Source: Candidatus Nitricultor lacus (GTDB taxonomy: Bacteria; Atribacterota; Atribacteria; Atribacterales; Atribacteraceae). Taken from it: a stretch of 33,649 bases of DNA. This document shows, in pieces, positions 8,776-16,948 of the stretch. The stretch covers positions 1 to 33,649 of the forward strand of contig SKXZ01000199.1 in assembly GCA_007128145.1 (NCBI GenBank), written 5' to 3'. The notes beneath the pieces were generated by a model. The model saw nothing but the letters and a program-made list of their open reading frames with translations. It had not been told where the DNA came from and ran no database searches. Position 1 is the stretch's first letter. The number at the start of each line of letters is the position of its first letter. The translations under genes and the position numbers were made by a program.

Positions 8776-9348
8776 TTAATGCACTACTCCCATCGCCTGG
8801 CGATAAAAGCCACCTACTTCCGTAATATCCCTTCTCTCGCTCAGATCATACACGTAGCGGATAACCCTTTTTTTCCAGAATTCCTCTGTACTCAACTTGC
8901 CTTGACGCCACAAAACAAAGTCCATCGCGCGGACCTGGAAACTCAATATATAGCGGTCCTGCCATACCAGTTGCACAAGGTACCAGTCCTGGTCTTCAAG
9001 CAACCGTTTCATGGACTCAAAACCCATACCGATCTGGTTACAGAACGCTTGTGATATCTCTGTTGCCGACAAAGTCATGCGTATATAGGATTGATTGTAT
9101 TCCGTGATATTGATTTCATGTAGGTGATAACCGAATTCAACCAATAGATCGGCTGTCCGTTCAATGCGCTCTTCAAGAACAGGTGTAAGCATAACTTCAC
9201 TTTCAAGCAACTCGAAACCCAGTTCAAGCTGCTTCATACCGTTAACAAAAAACTCACTCGCCAGTGTCCGGGCTGCACGCGGTTGGAGAAGAATCACAAT
9301 ACACATGGCTAATCCTGAAAATTTTCTTCCAAGATGGAACACCGGCAT
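8776..9348 (-). CDS. Hypothetical protein, 190 residues
   Basis: Not a family I recognise. After a somewhat hydrophobic N-terminal stretch (LAMCIVILLQP, residues 13-23; too short and too close to charged residues for a confident signal peptide) the protein is alpha-helical and rich in aromatic residues: FGYHLHEINITEYNQSY, WYLVQLVWQDRYILSFQVRAMDFVLWRQGKLS and FWKKRVIRYVYDLSERR. The start at 9348 has GGGGG 8 bases upstream. ATG at 9306 (with AGGA) is an alternative giving 176 residues. It is read away from the secreted NHL protein and separated from the next minus-strand gene by about 210 bases. No function is offered. Confidence 0.6.
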   Translation of the reverse strand: MPVFHLGRKFSGLAMCIVILLQPRAARTLASEFFVNGMKQLELGFELLESEVMLTPVLEERIERTADLLVEFGYHLHEINITEYNQSYIRMTLSATEISQAFCNQIGMGFESMKRLLEDQDWYLVQLVWQDRYILSFQVRAMDFVLWRQGKLSTEEFWKKRVIRYVYDLSERRDITEVGGFYRQAMGVVH

Positions 9349-9483
9349 ATCTCATACCCCCTTGCACAGTAAAATCGCTCGATCGGCTATTTCCTTTATG
9401 TGTGATAAAAATTATTGCCAATAAAACATCAGCTAACTTGCGTTCCTGCTGAAATATGATCTCTTCGGCCATTCGAGTATGAA

Positions 9484-9511
9484 GTTTGAAATAGGAAACT
9501 GTCTGTTATAA
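9484..9511 (+). promoter_or_regulatory. Candidate promoter for the secreted NHL protein
   Basis: TATAAT at 9506-9511 is preceded at 16 bases by TTTGAA (9484-9489). A second TACAAT lies at 9527-9532. The leader would be about 130 bases. Confidence 0.4.
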
Positions 9512-9579
9512 TGGTGGGGATATTTGTTACAATATTTGATGATAGTAAGACGTTAACGTAATATATGTGTACCCATACC

Positions 9580-9597
9580 TTACATATCCATATGTAA
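9580..9597. promoter_or_regulatory. Palindromic operator-like site
   Basis: TTACATAT (9580-9587) and ATATGTAA (9590-9597) are perfect inverted repeats with a 2-base spacer, inside the leader of the gene starting at 9652. The size and symmetry fit binding by a dimeric helix-turn-helix regulator. No such regulator is encoded nearby. Confidence 0.35.
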
Positions 9598-9651
9598 AAA
9601 CTCGTTAAGCCACGAATTCCCGGAACAAAGCCAAAAAGGGGGGGATATATT

Positions 9652-11967
9652 TTGGTATCGAAAAGCAGATCTTTCCCACTCTTATGTGTATTGATATTTT
9701 CCTATCTTATCGTCTTTTTCTTGTCCTCAGCCACCATGGCGGCTCCCTCAGGCGGGACAATCGCCGGTTCGGTCATGGATCTCTCTACCAACGAAGCCTT
9801 ACCCAACGTGCGCATAACCATCCCGGAAACCGGATTATCAACAGGTACAAACCAAGTGGGTCAATTCCAGATATCCGGCATCCCACCTGGTTTCCACACA
9901 GTAGCTGCTTTTCTTGAGGGATTTGAATATGTCGAACAATCGATCAATGTCATTGCTGATAGAACGGTTACCGTCTTTTTCGGGCTTACTCTCAGCAGTG
10001 GATCAGTCGCCGGAACTGTAATGGACCGTTCTACCCACCAGGCGGTACATGGAGCCCGTGTCACAATCCATGGTACCGGACTTGAAGCATATACCGGAGG
10101 CCAGGGACAGTTCCACATCACCAGTGTACCTGCAGGCAGACAGGAAGCCCGGGTATATATTCGTAACGAACGCCTTCAGTCCAAACGAGTTGATGTGATT
10201 CCGGGGAAGACCATCATCGCCAATTTTTCTGTTTCCGTGAAGGATTGGCCTGATATCCCACCCCCTCCTGTAATTGATGAACCAGCGGAGGAGGCACCCC
10301 CTCCCGCACTGTCCTACAAAGAGGAAAGAGAAATCCATATTCCCGAAACAGTTCCGGAAACACCTGAACCGGATATTTTTCCAGAACCTTCCCCTGAATT
10401 GGAAATACTACAGGACGAGCCCGCAGAAGAACCCGAACCTGCAATAGACGAAGCACCCCCGGTTCGTCCATCGGAGCATATTTCAGTTTCTCCCATCCTG
10501 GGCCGTTTTATTGACGACTTGATCGATGAAGATGAAATTGTGCGGCACGGAGCACTGCGATCGCTCAGGGTTATAGGAAAACCAGCCCTGGAAGCACTTT
10601 TAGAAGCCCTTACTCACCCTCACCCAGCGCTGCGGGAACTCGCCTCCTTTGCCATGGGAGAAATGGAAAATGAAGAAGTTATCGGTGTGCTCGTTGAGGC
10701 GCTTCAAGATATGACACTTCCGTCCCGGGAAGACGTTGTGCAGCTGTTGCAAGATAAAAGTGGACAGGCCTTTAGTGATGACCCATCGGCATGGAATAAT
10801 TGGTGGGAAGAAACTCGACCCGTTGAAAAATCTCGTGTTATCTTTGAATCGGTCACCCCTATTCCAACACCGGACCCTGAGCTGGCGGAATTGCCTTCAC
10901 CAGCTATAAAGCCGGAAATTGAGTCGGAAATAGATAGTGTCATTCCCTCTCCCGAACCGGAAGTGTTTCCTGAGCCGGAAAAAGACCCCGAACCAGAGAT
11001 TTCTTTCGAACCTGAATTGGAAATAGCCCCTGAACCTCTGCCTGTGCCTGAACCTGAACCTGTGCCCACAGAAGAAGTGACACCTGAGTCATTGCCTGAA
11101 GTACATACCTATACCTATCTTGGAAGCTGGTTCATGCCGGGAGTAGATGAAAACAACGCGGGTGAACCTCATGGCATTGCTGTCGGTGGTGATAATAACA
11201 TATATGTCGCCGACTCTTTACTTCACCAAGTCCATGTATTCAATTCTCACGGCGAACGTATCAGGAGCTTTGGGTCACCCGGTCAAGCGGAAGGACAAAT
11301 GCTTGCCCCCTTCGGCATAGCTGTCGATAATACCGGCAGCATTTATGTCACGGAGCGGGAAAACCACCGCGTTCAGACATTCGATCCAGAAGGAAATCCT
11401 CTTTTCTCGTGGGGAGAAGAAGGAATTGAACCCGGTCAGTTTTACGCGCCCTTCGGGGTCACTGTAGATACCGAGGGATACGTCTATGTAGCGGATGGCG
11501 GTAATAACCGCGTTCAGAAATTCGATTCCAACGGCAACTTCATCACCATGTGGGGTACCTACGGAGAAGAACCCGGTCAGTTTTACGCGCCCTTCGGGGT
11601 CACTGTAGATACCGAGGGATACGTCTATGTAGCGGACTGGGGCAACGATAGAATCCAGAAATTTAATGCCGATGGGAACTTCATTACCATGTGGGGAGGA
11701 TATGGCCAGGAACCCGGTCAGTTTTACGCGCCCTTCGGTATCAGCACTGACATGGCGGGAAATGTCTTCATTGCCGAAAGAGGCAACCACCGCGTTCAGA
11801 AATTCGATTCCAACGGCAACTTCATCACCATGTGGGGCTCAGCGGGAAAGGGTGAGGGAGAATTCAACAACCCTACCGCAATCACAGTCAGCCCGCAACA
11901 GGAAATATTCATAACCGATTCCCAAAACAACAGGATTTGCCGGTATGGACCAACCAATGATATGTAG
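9652..11967 (+). CDS. Secreted multidomain protein: two carboxypeptidase-regulatory-like domains, HEAT, NHL beta-propeller
   Basis: A 771-residue exported protein. A signal peptide is visible at residues 1 to about 30 (Lys/Arg, then LLCVLIFSYLIVFFLSS, then ATMAA). Two homologous carboxypeptidase D regulatory-like domains follow (about 35-115 and 116-192; both read G(T/S)-(I/V)-AG(S/T)VMD near their start). Next come a Pro/Glu-rich linker (about 197-280), HEAT-like helices (about 283-360: HGALRSLRVIGKPALEALLEAL, ALRELASFAMGEM) ending in a Trp motif SAWNNWWEE, and a second PEP-rich linker (about 400-483). About six NHL units fill the C-terminus (495-771; GIAVDNTGSIYVTERENHRVQ). There is no membrane anchor or sorting motif. 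A TTG start follows a run of seven G as ribosome site. It is probably a binding or scaffold protein outside the membrane. No enzymatic residues are seen. Confidence 0.85.
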   Translation: MVSKSRSFPLLCVLIFSYLIVFFLSSATMAAPSGGTIAGSVMDLSTNEALPNVRITIPETGLSTGTNQVGQFQISGIPPGFHTVAAFLEGFEYVEQSINVIADRTVTVFFGLTLSSGSVAGTVMDRSTHQAVHGARVTIHGTGLEAYTGGQGQFHITSVPAGRQEARVYIRNERLQSKRVDVIPGKTIIANFSVSVKDWPDIPPPPVIDEPAEEAPPPALSYKEEREIHIPETVPETPEPDIFPEPSPELEILQDEPAEEPEPAIDEAPPVRPSEHISVSPILGRFIDDLIDEDEIVRHGALRSLRVIGKPALEALLEALTHPHPALRELASFAMGEMENEEVIGVLVEALQDMTLPSREDVVQLLQDKSGQAFSDDPSAWNNWWEETRPVEKSRVIFESVTPIPTPDPELAELPSPAIKPEIESEIDSVIPSPEPEVFPEPEKDPEPEISFEPELEIAPEPLPVPEPEPVPTEEVTPESLPEVHTYTYLGSWFMPGVDENNAGEPHGIAVGGDNNIYVADSLLHQVHVFNSHGERIRSFGSPGQAEGQMLAPFGIAVDNTGSIYVTERENHRVQTFDPEGNPLFSWGEEGIEPGQFYAPFGVTVDTEGYVYVADGGNNRVQKFDSNGNFITMWGTYGEEPGQFYAPFGVTVDTEGYVYVADWGNDRIQKFNADGNFITMWGGYGQEPGQFYAPFGISTDMAGNVFIAERGNHRVQKFDSNGNFITMWGSAGKGEGEFNNPTAITVSPQQEIFITDSQNNRICRYGPTNDM
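11428..11837 (+). repeat. 141-base tandem repeat units encoding NHL blades
   Basis: Within the NHL region the DNA repeats with a period of 141 bases (47 codons). 11428-11495 and 11569-11636 are identical over 68 bases. The first 29 bases recur at 11710-11738. 11507-11555 and 11789-11837 are identical over 49 bases, two periods apart. Identity at silent positions points to recent duplication or gene conversion. Confidence 0.9.
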
Positions 11968-11973
11968 AACGTA

Positions 11974-12774
11974 TTATTTTTCCAGCTTTTCCTCGCGGAA
12001 GGCTGTGAGGTAACCCATACAAAATTCATCACACCCCATCAAGGCTTCTGAGGCGAACATGATTGACAGGAGCTTGCGGTCAAGAGGATCGATAATCGCA
12101 GCATGCAACCCGTAGCCGACACAAAGCCCCATGAAGGCTCTATTCATAAGCTTGCGATTTGGCATGCCGAAAGAAATATTTGACAGTCCGCATACCGTTC
12201 TCACCGGAGGATATTTCTCGGGTATTTTCACCAAGGTTTCCAGGAAAAGCTTGCCCTGGTTTTGGTCAGTGCCTACAGGAACAACCAGGGGGTCTATGAG
12301 AAGTTTTTCCTGGAGAATATGGTATTTTTCTACTGCTTCAACCAAAACATCCACAAGCTGCATCCTGTCTTCCACCGATTGGGGTATTCCCCCACCTCCC
12401 ATGGCAAGGCCTACTACCTGTGCTTTCGTATCTCTGGCAATTGGCAACAGTGCTTTTATGCGGTCATTTTCCGCAGTAAAAGAATTGATCATCACTTCGT
12501 CCTTGGTATAGATTTTCAGGGCCTCTTCCAGCGCGCGATCATTGGCTGAATCCAGGCAAAGCGGCACATTCACCTCATTTTGCACTACTTCTACCAACCA
12601 CCTCAAATCCTCCACTTCACGGGTTGCTTCGGTTCCCGCGTTCAAGTCGATAAAATGTGCACCAGCCTCCTCTTGCCGGCGTGCTTCCTGAACAAAAAAT
12701 TCCACGTCTCTTTTTTCTAAAGCTTCACGGATTGACTTTCTTGTCGCGTTGATTCTTTCTGCGATTATCAGCAT
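11974..12774 (-). CDS. acsE: 5-methyltetrahydrofolate:corrinoid/iron-sulfur protein methyltransferase (AcsE)
   Basis: Transfers the methyl group from methyl-THF to Co(I) of the corrinoid iron-sulfur protein, the last step of the methyl branch. The protein has 266 residues, close to the Moorella enzyme. It is a pterin-binding TIM barrel starting MLIIAERINATRKSI, with FIDLNAG at 42-48. Asp75 (PLCLDSAND), Asn97 (VMINSF), Asp161 (LLIDPLVV) and Asn199 (CGLSNISFGMPNR) fall at or within one residue of the substrate-binding residues known for the Moorella enzyme. The start has an excellent AGGAGGAA site and overlaps folC by 7 bases. It is the last gene of the long operon. Its partner AcsC is encoded 20 kb away in the opposite direction. 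Confidence 0.96.
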   Translation of the reverse strand: MLIIAERINATRKSIREALEKRDVEFFVQEARRQEEAGAHFIDLNAGTEATREVEDLRWLVEVVQNEVNVPLCLDSANDRALEEALKIYTKDEVMINSFTAENDRIKALLPIARDTKAQVVGLAMGGGGIPQSVEDRMQLVDVLVEAVEKYHILQEKLLIDPLVVPVGTDQNQGKLFLETLVKIPEKYPPVRTVCGLSNISFGMPNRKLMNRAFMGLCVGYGLHAAIIDPLDRKLLSIMFASEALMGCDEFCMGYLTAFREEKLEK

Positions 12775-14105
12775 AACTCCAGTTCCTCCTTCTGCGTGCC
12801 CAGGTTCATATAATCATAAAAAAGTTTTGCCAAATAAAATGATCCCGCTACTACAAGCGGTTTTTTCTCTTCACGAGCTTTGGCTAAAGCCTGTTCTTTC
12901 GCACTAAAGGGTTCTTTCACCACGTGTACCTGTATACTGTCTCCGGTAAAATAAGGTTGGAGTTGTGAGGGACTGACGGTCTTCGGGTTGAGAGGAGAAG
13001 TGAGAAAAACCGTTCCACCGAAGGCTCGTACTTCACGAGCGATACCGGAATAATCTTTCCCCTCTAAAAAACCTAGCAAAAATATAACCTCTTTAAAATC
13101 GAAATACTCATGTAATGTTCGGCAGAGGAAAGCAAAAGAAGCTCCGTTATGCGCGACATCAAAGACAATCAAAGGATCCATGGATATGAGGCTGGTGCGG
13201 CCTGGCCAGTGCAACCTGCTCAATTCTTCCTGAAAATCAGCTGAAGTGACAACCGGATAGCCCCATTGCCTGGCTGCTACAACTGCTGTGAGAAAGTTAT
13301 CTACCTGCTGATCCCCCACAAGGGGAAGAAATGATTTCTGCCACTCCCCGTTATTTATGCACCAGGCAAATTCAGCACCTTTCCATGACCGTGATAAAAT
13401 TCTATAGGCACTCTCTTGTTCCACTCGCACAATAGGCACATGAAGAGAAGAAGCGACAGTGGAAAATACTTCGTCTGCTTCTTCAGCTTGTTTTGCAAGC
13501 ACCAACGGGACGCCTGTGCGCATTATTCCGGCTTTCTCCCTGGCTATCAGAGATAATGTATTCCCCAGGATTTCTGTATGATCCAGGCTTATGGGGGTAA
13601 TCACGGTAAGAGAAGGGTCCGCTACATTAGTAGCGTCCAGCCGACCTCCCAAACCCACTTCAACCACTGCTCGATCGATTTTTTTTTCGGCAAAAAAACA
13701 GAAGGCCAACGCAACCGAAACCTCGAAATAGGTTGGTTTTCCAAAGGAAAAATCTCTTCCCATGGCCTCAACTACCGGCTTAATCCTGCTTACCAAATCT
13801 GCGAGTTCAGCGGGGGAAATGAGAGATCCGTTTGCCCTGATTCTTTCCCGAAAGCAAAAGAGATGAGGTTTGACATAAAGTCCGGTTGACATTCCACTGT
13901 ACGCAAGAATTCTTTCGAGGAAATAGGCAGTACTTCCCTTCCCTTTAGATCCCGCCACTAAAACAATAGGGAAAGAGTGTTGGGGGTTGCCAACCCTTTC
14001 CACCAATTCCCTCATGCGGTCAAGCTTCAAATCATCATATGTGAACGATGTTTTCTCGTAGTTAATCAGGCTATACAGATAGTCGAGGGATTGATTGTAA
14101 TCCAA
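12768..14105 (-). CDS. folC: Folylpolyglutamate synthase / dihydrofolate synthase family protein
   Basis: An ATP-dependent Mur-ligase-type enzyme of 445 residues that adds glutamate to folates, which improves their retention and binding by folate enzymes. The P-loop AGSKGKGST is at 51-59; most relatives have TN where this protein has SK. Further motifs are VEVGLGGRLDATN, TPISLDHTEILG, AREKAGI and the C-terminal-domain DVAHN (commonly DGAHNP), so the protein is somewhat divergent. The start is TTG at 14105, backed by GGGAG 8 bases upstream. It sits between flxA and acsE inside the acetogenesis operon, which suggests co-regulation of cofactor polyglutamylation with one-carbon flux. Whether it also has dihydrofolate synthase activity is not decidable here. 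Confidence 0.88.
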   Translation of the reverse strand: MDYNQSLDYLYSLINYEKTSFTYDDLKLDRMRELVERVGNPQHSFPIVLVAGSKGKGSTAYFLERILAYSGMSTGLYVKPHLFCFRERIRANGSLISPAELADLVSRIKPVVEAMGRDFSFGKPTYFEVSVALAFCFFAEKKIDRAVVEVGLGGRLDATNVADPSLTVITPISLDHTEILGNTLSLIAREKAGIMRTGVPLVLAKQAEEADEVFSTVASSLHVPIVRVEQESAYRILSRSWKGAEFAWCINNGEWQKSFLPLVGDQQVDNFLTAVVAARQWGYPVVTSADFQEELSRLHWPGRTSLISMDPLIVFDVAHNGASFAFLCRTLHEYFDFKEVIFLLGFLEGKDYSGIAREVRAFGGTVFLTSPLNPKTVSPSQLQPYFTGDSIQVHVVKEPFSAKEQALAKAREEKKPLVVAGSFYLAKLFYDYMNLGTQKEELELC

Positions 14106-14155
14106 GGTTTTCTCCCTTCAGTTATCTCATGGTCCTATGTTCCGCTGTGGGAAAC

Positions 14156-15001
14156 TCAGTATTCCTCAGGCATGCGGGATAATTCTTCAAAGGTAAAAAC
14201 CGGCCCCTCTTTGCATACATAATACGGCCCGATGTTGCATCGTCCGCATTTTCCCAAACCACATTTCATTCTCATCTCCAGCGTGGTGATGATATCAGCA
14301 GGCTGAAAACCCATTTCCTGCAGAGCCTTTATGGTAAACTTAATCATTATGGGAGGACCGCAAACAATCGCCTTCCACTGAGTGGGGTCTACGGAAATGT
14401 TCTCTTTCATAACATTGGGGACCAAGCCGACTCGTCCCTTCCATTCTTCGTCACCCCGGTCCACTGTTGTGAAAAGTTCGAGGTCCGATCGCTCTTCCCA
14501 CTTGGAAAGTTCCCACTGGAATACCAGATCCTGCGGAGTTCTCGCACCGTAGAGGATAATAACATCTTTGAATTCTTTCCTTTTTTGGGAGGAGAGTACA
14601 TAGTTTATCAAGGAGCGCAGTGGGGCCAACCCAATGCCTCCACCTACAAACAGCAACGGTCTTCCCCGCAGGTCTTCGACGGGAAATCCTCTTCCATAAG
14701 GACCCCGCACCCCAAACACATCACCCGCGTTTGCTCGATGGATGGCATCCGTAACACAACCGGTCCTCTTGATGCTGAACTCAAGCACTCCTTCCTGGGT
14801 TGGAGAAGATGTGATAGAAAAAGGAGCCTCACCTGTTCCTGGAACAAAAACTTCGGCAAATTGCCCAGGCTGGTAGGAAAAGCTTCCCTGACTGGCATTC
14901 AAACGGTACGTCTTGATATCCCCTGTTTCGGGGATAACTTCTTCTATGGGGTATAGCGTCGGAAGATAGATGTTATGAGCTTCTCGCATAACCGGCGCCA
15001 C
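14156..15001 (-). CDS. flxA: FlxA-like FAD/NAD(P)H-binding subunit (sulfhydrogenase gamma / dihydroorotate dehydrogenase PyrK-like)
   Basis: A 281-residue ferredoxin-reductase-type protein that takes electrons from NAD(P)H. An FAD-binding barrel comes first (PGQFAEVFVPG, APFSITSSP at about 59-67), then the nucleotide domain GGGIGLAPLRSLI (120-132) with ILYGARTPQDLVF and CGPP. A C-terminal 2Fe-2S site of the PyrK type has Cys247, Cys252, Cys255 and Cys263. This fits FlxA/FloxA and the sulfhydrogenase gamma subunit. The start is GTG at 15001 with AGGATGG upstream (ATG at 14989 is an alternative), and it overlaps flxB by 29 bases. With flxB, flxC, flxD and hdrA directly upstream, it is probably the NADH entry point of an Hdr-Flx complex. 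Confidence 0.85.
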   Translation of the reverse strand: MAPVMREAHNIYLPTLYPIEEVIPETGDIKTYRLNASQGSFSYQPGQFAEVFVPGTGEAPFSITSSPTQEGVLEFSIKRTGCVTDAIHRANAGDVFGVRGPYGRGFPVEDLRGRPLLFVGGGIGLAPLRSLINYVLSSQKRKEFKDVIILYGARTPQDLVFQWELSKWEERSDLELFTTVDRGDEEWKGRVGLVPNVMKENISVDPTQWKAIVCGPPIMIKFTIKALQEMGFQPADIITTLEMRMKCGLGKCGRCNIGPYYVCKEGPVFTFEELSRMPEEY

Positions 15002-15986
15002 TTTTTTTCACCATCCTTTGCACTGCTTCACGAATATCCCAGTTCACCGGACACACCTCCACACAGGCTCCACAACCTACACACCCAAAACGCCCCTCTT
15101 CCCGCATGGGAAAGTATGAAAACTTGTGTAACACTCTTTGCCTTACCCTTTCACGGTAACCAGGACGTGGATTATGTCCGGAGGCATGCAGAGTGAAACG
15201 CGGGAACATGCAGGCATCCCAGGAACGAAGCTGGTATCCTTTCAAGCGTCCATCGGCGTGAATATCGAAACAATAACAGGTTGGACACAGATATGTACAT
15301 GCTCCGCAGTTCAAGCATTTCCATGCGATATTATCCCACTCCTCGTCTTCAAACAACCGGTACAGCTGTTCCGGGACTTCCTCCGAAAGTGGAGGGTCGG
15401 GCAGGGCTTCCCGGGATTTCTTTTCTTTCTCAGCTATTTCTTTTTCAACTTCGCTCGGTACCTTTACGCATTTTTTCCACAGTTCCCACACATTCGGTTC
15501 TTCACACTCTACATATAATCGATCCTCCAAGGGAACGACAAATAATGTATCCGGCACCCTCCTGAAGGGATCTCCCCCCACCATTCGGCAAAAACAGGTG
15601 GATTCCGGTTCCTCGCACGCTATTGTCACAAGCTCAAGAGAAGATCGCAGCTTTTCGTAATCTCGCTCCGGATGCTCCCCGTTCATAAAAACCCTATCGA
15701 GCACTTCATTCAAGGCAGTCGCCTCGCATGGATGGACTAACACAGTGCACTTTTTTGCTGTAACAGGAATATCTTCAATAATCCACCGGCGATCTTCCCA
15801 GCGATAGGAAAAGAGAGTTCCGAAACCTGGGAATACGGTTTCCTTCACGTTTCGGACCTCCATTGCAGAAACTGAAGATACCAGTTCCTTATGACGACGG
15901 ATCAGTCTTTCACTCGTTATCACAGCCTCACGACTGGCCAACCATGTGATAAAATCACTTTTTTTCACAATGCCTGCGTGTTTCAT
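14973..15986 (-). CDS. flxB: FlxB-like 4Fe-4S protein (sulfhydrogenase beta subunit-like)
   Basis: A 337-residue cytoplasmic electron-transfer protein with two 4Fe-4S motifs: Cys224-x2-Cys227-x2-Cys230-x3-Cys234 and Cys302-x2-305-x2-308-x3-312. Between them is WDACMF, FTLHASGHNPR and RVRQRVLHKFSYFP, the signature shared by sulfhydrogenase/sulfite-reductase subunit beta and FlxB. A long N-terminal domain (1-200) contains further conserved cysteines (VHPCEATAL, CEEPESTCFCR). It would pass electrons between FlxA and FlxC/FlxD. It starts with ATG 14 bases after the flxC stop and overlaps flxA. The call rests on both motifs and gene order. Confidence 0.85.
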   Translation of the reverse strand: MKHAGIVKKSDFITWLASREAVITSERLIRRHKELVSSVSAMEVRNVKETVFPGFGTLFSYRWEDRRWIIEDIPVTAKKCTVLVHPCEATALNEVLDRVFMNGEHPERDYEKLRSSLELVTIACEEPESTCFCRMVGGDPFRRVPDTLFVVPLEDRLYVECEEPNVWELWKKCVKVPSEVEKEIAEKEKKSREALPDPPLSEEVPEQLYRLFEDEEWDNIAWKCLNCGACTYLCPTCYCFDIHADGRLKGYQLRSWDACMFPRFTLHASGHNPRPGYRERVRQRVLHKFSYFPMREEGRFGCVGCGACVEVCPVNWDIREAVQRMVKKSGAGYARSS

Positions 15987-16000
15987 TTCTTCCTCGCTTC

Positions 16001-16948
16001 TTACTTAATAAAATCTTCCTGGTCATCTTCCCGGTATGTCAACAACGGTGCAGTTTCTCCCGTGTCGAGCCCTGATTCAAACCCGAATTCCTTCCGTATA
16101 CTTTCTGCGACCTTCTCAGGAAGAATATCAATAGGTATCTCAACCGGACAGGAACGTCCACAAGCCCCGCATTCTACACAACGACCCGCCATGTGCATAG
16201 TCCGACCCAACTGAAAAAGCAGATTGTCAAAGGCAAGAGGAGCAGGACTTACCCAGGAAGGGCGTGTACTCTCAGCGAAGCACTCCTGGCAGTAACACAG
16301 GGGGCAGGCATTCCGGCAGGCATAACAACGTATGCACCTTTCCATTTCCCTGGCAAAAAATTCCTCTCGTTCCTCTGTACTCATCTTGTCATAATACTCC
16401 AACATATCTTCTACTTCGCTTGACTCTGCATAGCCTTCCCCAAGTTTCTCCCCGACCAGGAAATCGTGAATAGGAGGGTCCGGATAGCGGCAACGCGTAC
16501 ATGAACCTTCTAAAAGATGGACAATATTCTCCTCTTTCCCCCGTATCCTGAGAATGCCTTCTTCCCATTCAACCTCGCCGGGAGTGATATCAGGAAAATT
16601 TTCGAGTAACTTTTTCGGATTGATCAAGCCATGACAAGGCAAACCTATAAGAACAAGGCGCTCACGCTCGATTTGCTCTTCCCGTAGAAGAACGGATACA
16701 GCACGAGCGTCACATCCTTTTACACAAAGCGCTATCTTTTCCTTGCCTCCCTTATAATATTTCAAATAGCGGGCAAGGTTGTTCGCGCAAAAAGGATTCC
16801 ACACCAGGCGCTCGGTTTCGGCAACATCCCGACATATCAAGGGAGCCGTGAGGAAGGGGAGCGATCCCTTTTCCCAACCGATAATGAAATCCACATTACC
16901 CTTTTCAAGAAGATCCCAAGCGATTTTCCTGATTTTATCTTCGTACAT
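16001..16948 (-). CDS. flxC: FlxC-like 4Fe-4S dicluster protein with FrhB-like N-terminal segment
   Basis: A 315-residue iron-sulfur protein. The N-terminal half (LCVKGCDARAVSVLLRE with Cys75 and Cys79, LIGLPCHG with Cys105, SCTRCRYPDPPIHD with Cys150 and Cys153) resembles the cysteine pattern of F420-hydrogenase beta/FrhB-type proteins. The C-terminal half has two 4Fe-4S motifs, Cys205/208/211/215, followed closely by Cys218, Cys220 and Cys223, and Cys257/260/263/267. There is no membrane segment. This is the layout of FlxC in the Flx-Hdr clusters of anaerobes. The start overlaps flxD by 14 bases. No flavin site is evident. It is likely an intermediate electron carrier between FlxA/B and FlxD. 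Confidence 0.8.
   Translation of the reverse strand: MYEDKIRKIAWDLLEKGNVDFIIGWEKGSLPFLTAPLICRDVAETERLVWNPFCANNLARYLKYYKGGKEKIALCVKGCDARAVSVLLREEQIERERLVLIGLPCHGLINPKKLLENFPDITPGEVEWEEGILRIRGKEENIVHLLEGSCTRCRYPDPPIHDFLVGEKLGEGYAESSEVEDMLEYYDKMSTEEREEFFAREMERCIRCYACRNACPLCYCQECFAESTRPSWVSPAPLAFDNLLFQLGRTMHMAGRCVECGACGRSCPVEIPIDILPEKVAESIRKEFGFESGLDTGETAPLLTYREDDQEDFIK

Larger units (their letters stand above)
9349..9651. other. Intergenic region between divergent genes
   Basis: 303 bases without a convincing gene. It holds the promoter-like sites and palindromes listed separately for the plus-strand secreted protein, including a short perfect palindrome ACGTTAACGT (9550-9559). No clear promoter for the minus-strand gene at 9348 was found; TTGGCA 17 bases before TAAAGG is a poor match. 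Confidence 0.5.

Noticed and set aside
9254-9472. Minus-strand frame of 72 codons upstream of and overlapping the 190-residue gene, starting MAEEIIFQQERKLADV
   Set aside because: The first part looks protein-like, but there is no ribosome site, it overlaps the better-supported gene in another frame, and its end reads as noise. A frameshifted N-terminal extension of that gene remains possible.
10704-11069. Ser/Gly-rich minus-strand frame of 121 codons
   Set aside because: Antisense of the Pro/Glu-rich linker; the composition is explained by reverse-reading of CCT/GAA codons.
11275-11790. Repetitive 171-codon minus-strand frame (VSLGIYSDPEGRVKLTGF repeated)
   Set aside because: It is the antisense shadow of the duplicated NHL units and has no start signals.
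11428-11837. Regularly spaced identical stretches as a possible CRISPR array
   Set aside because: They lie in one open frame, code for NHL blades and have a 141-base period with related spacers.
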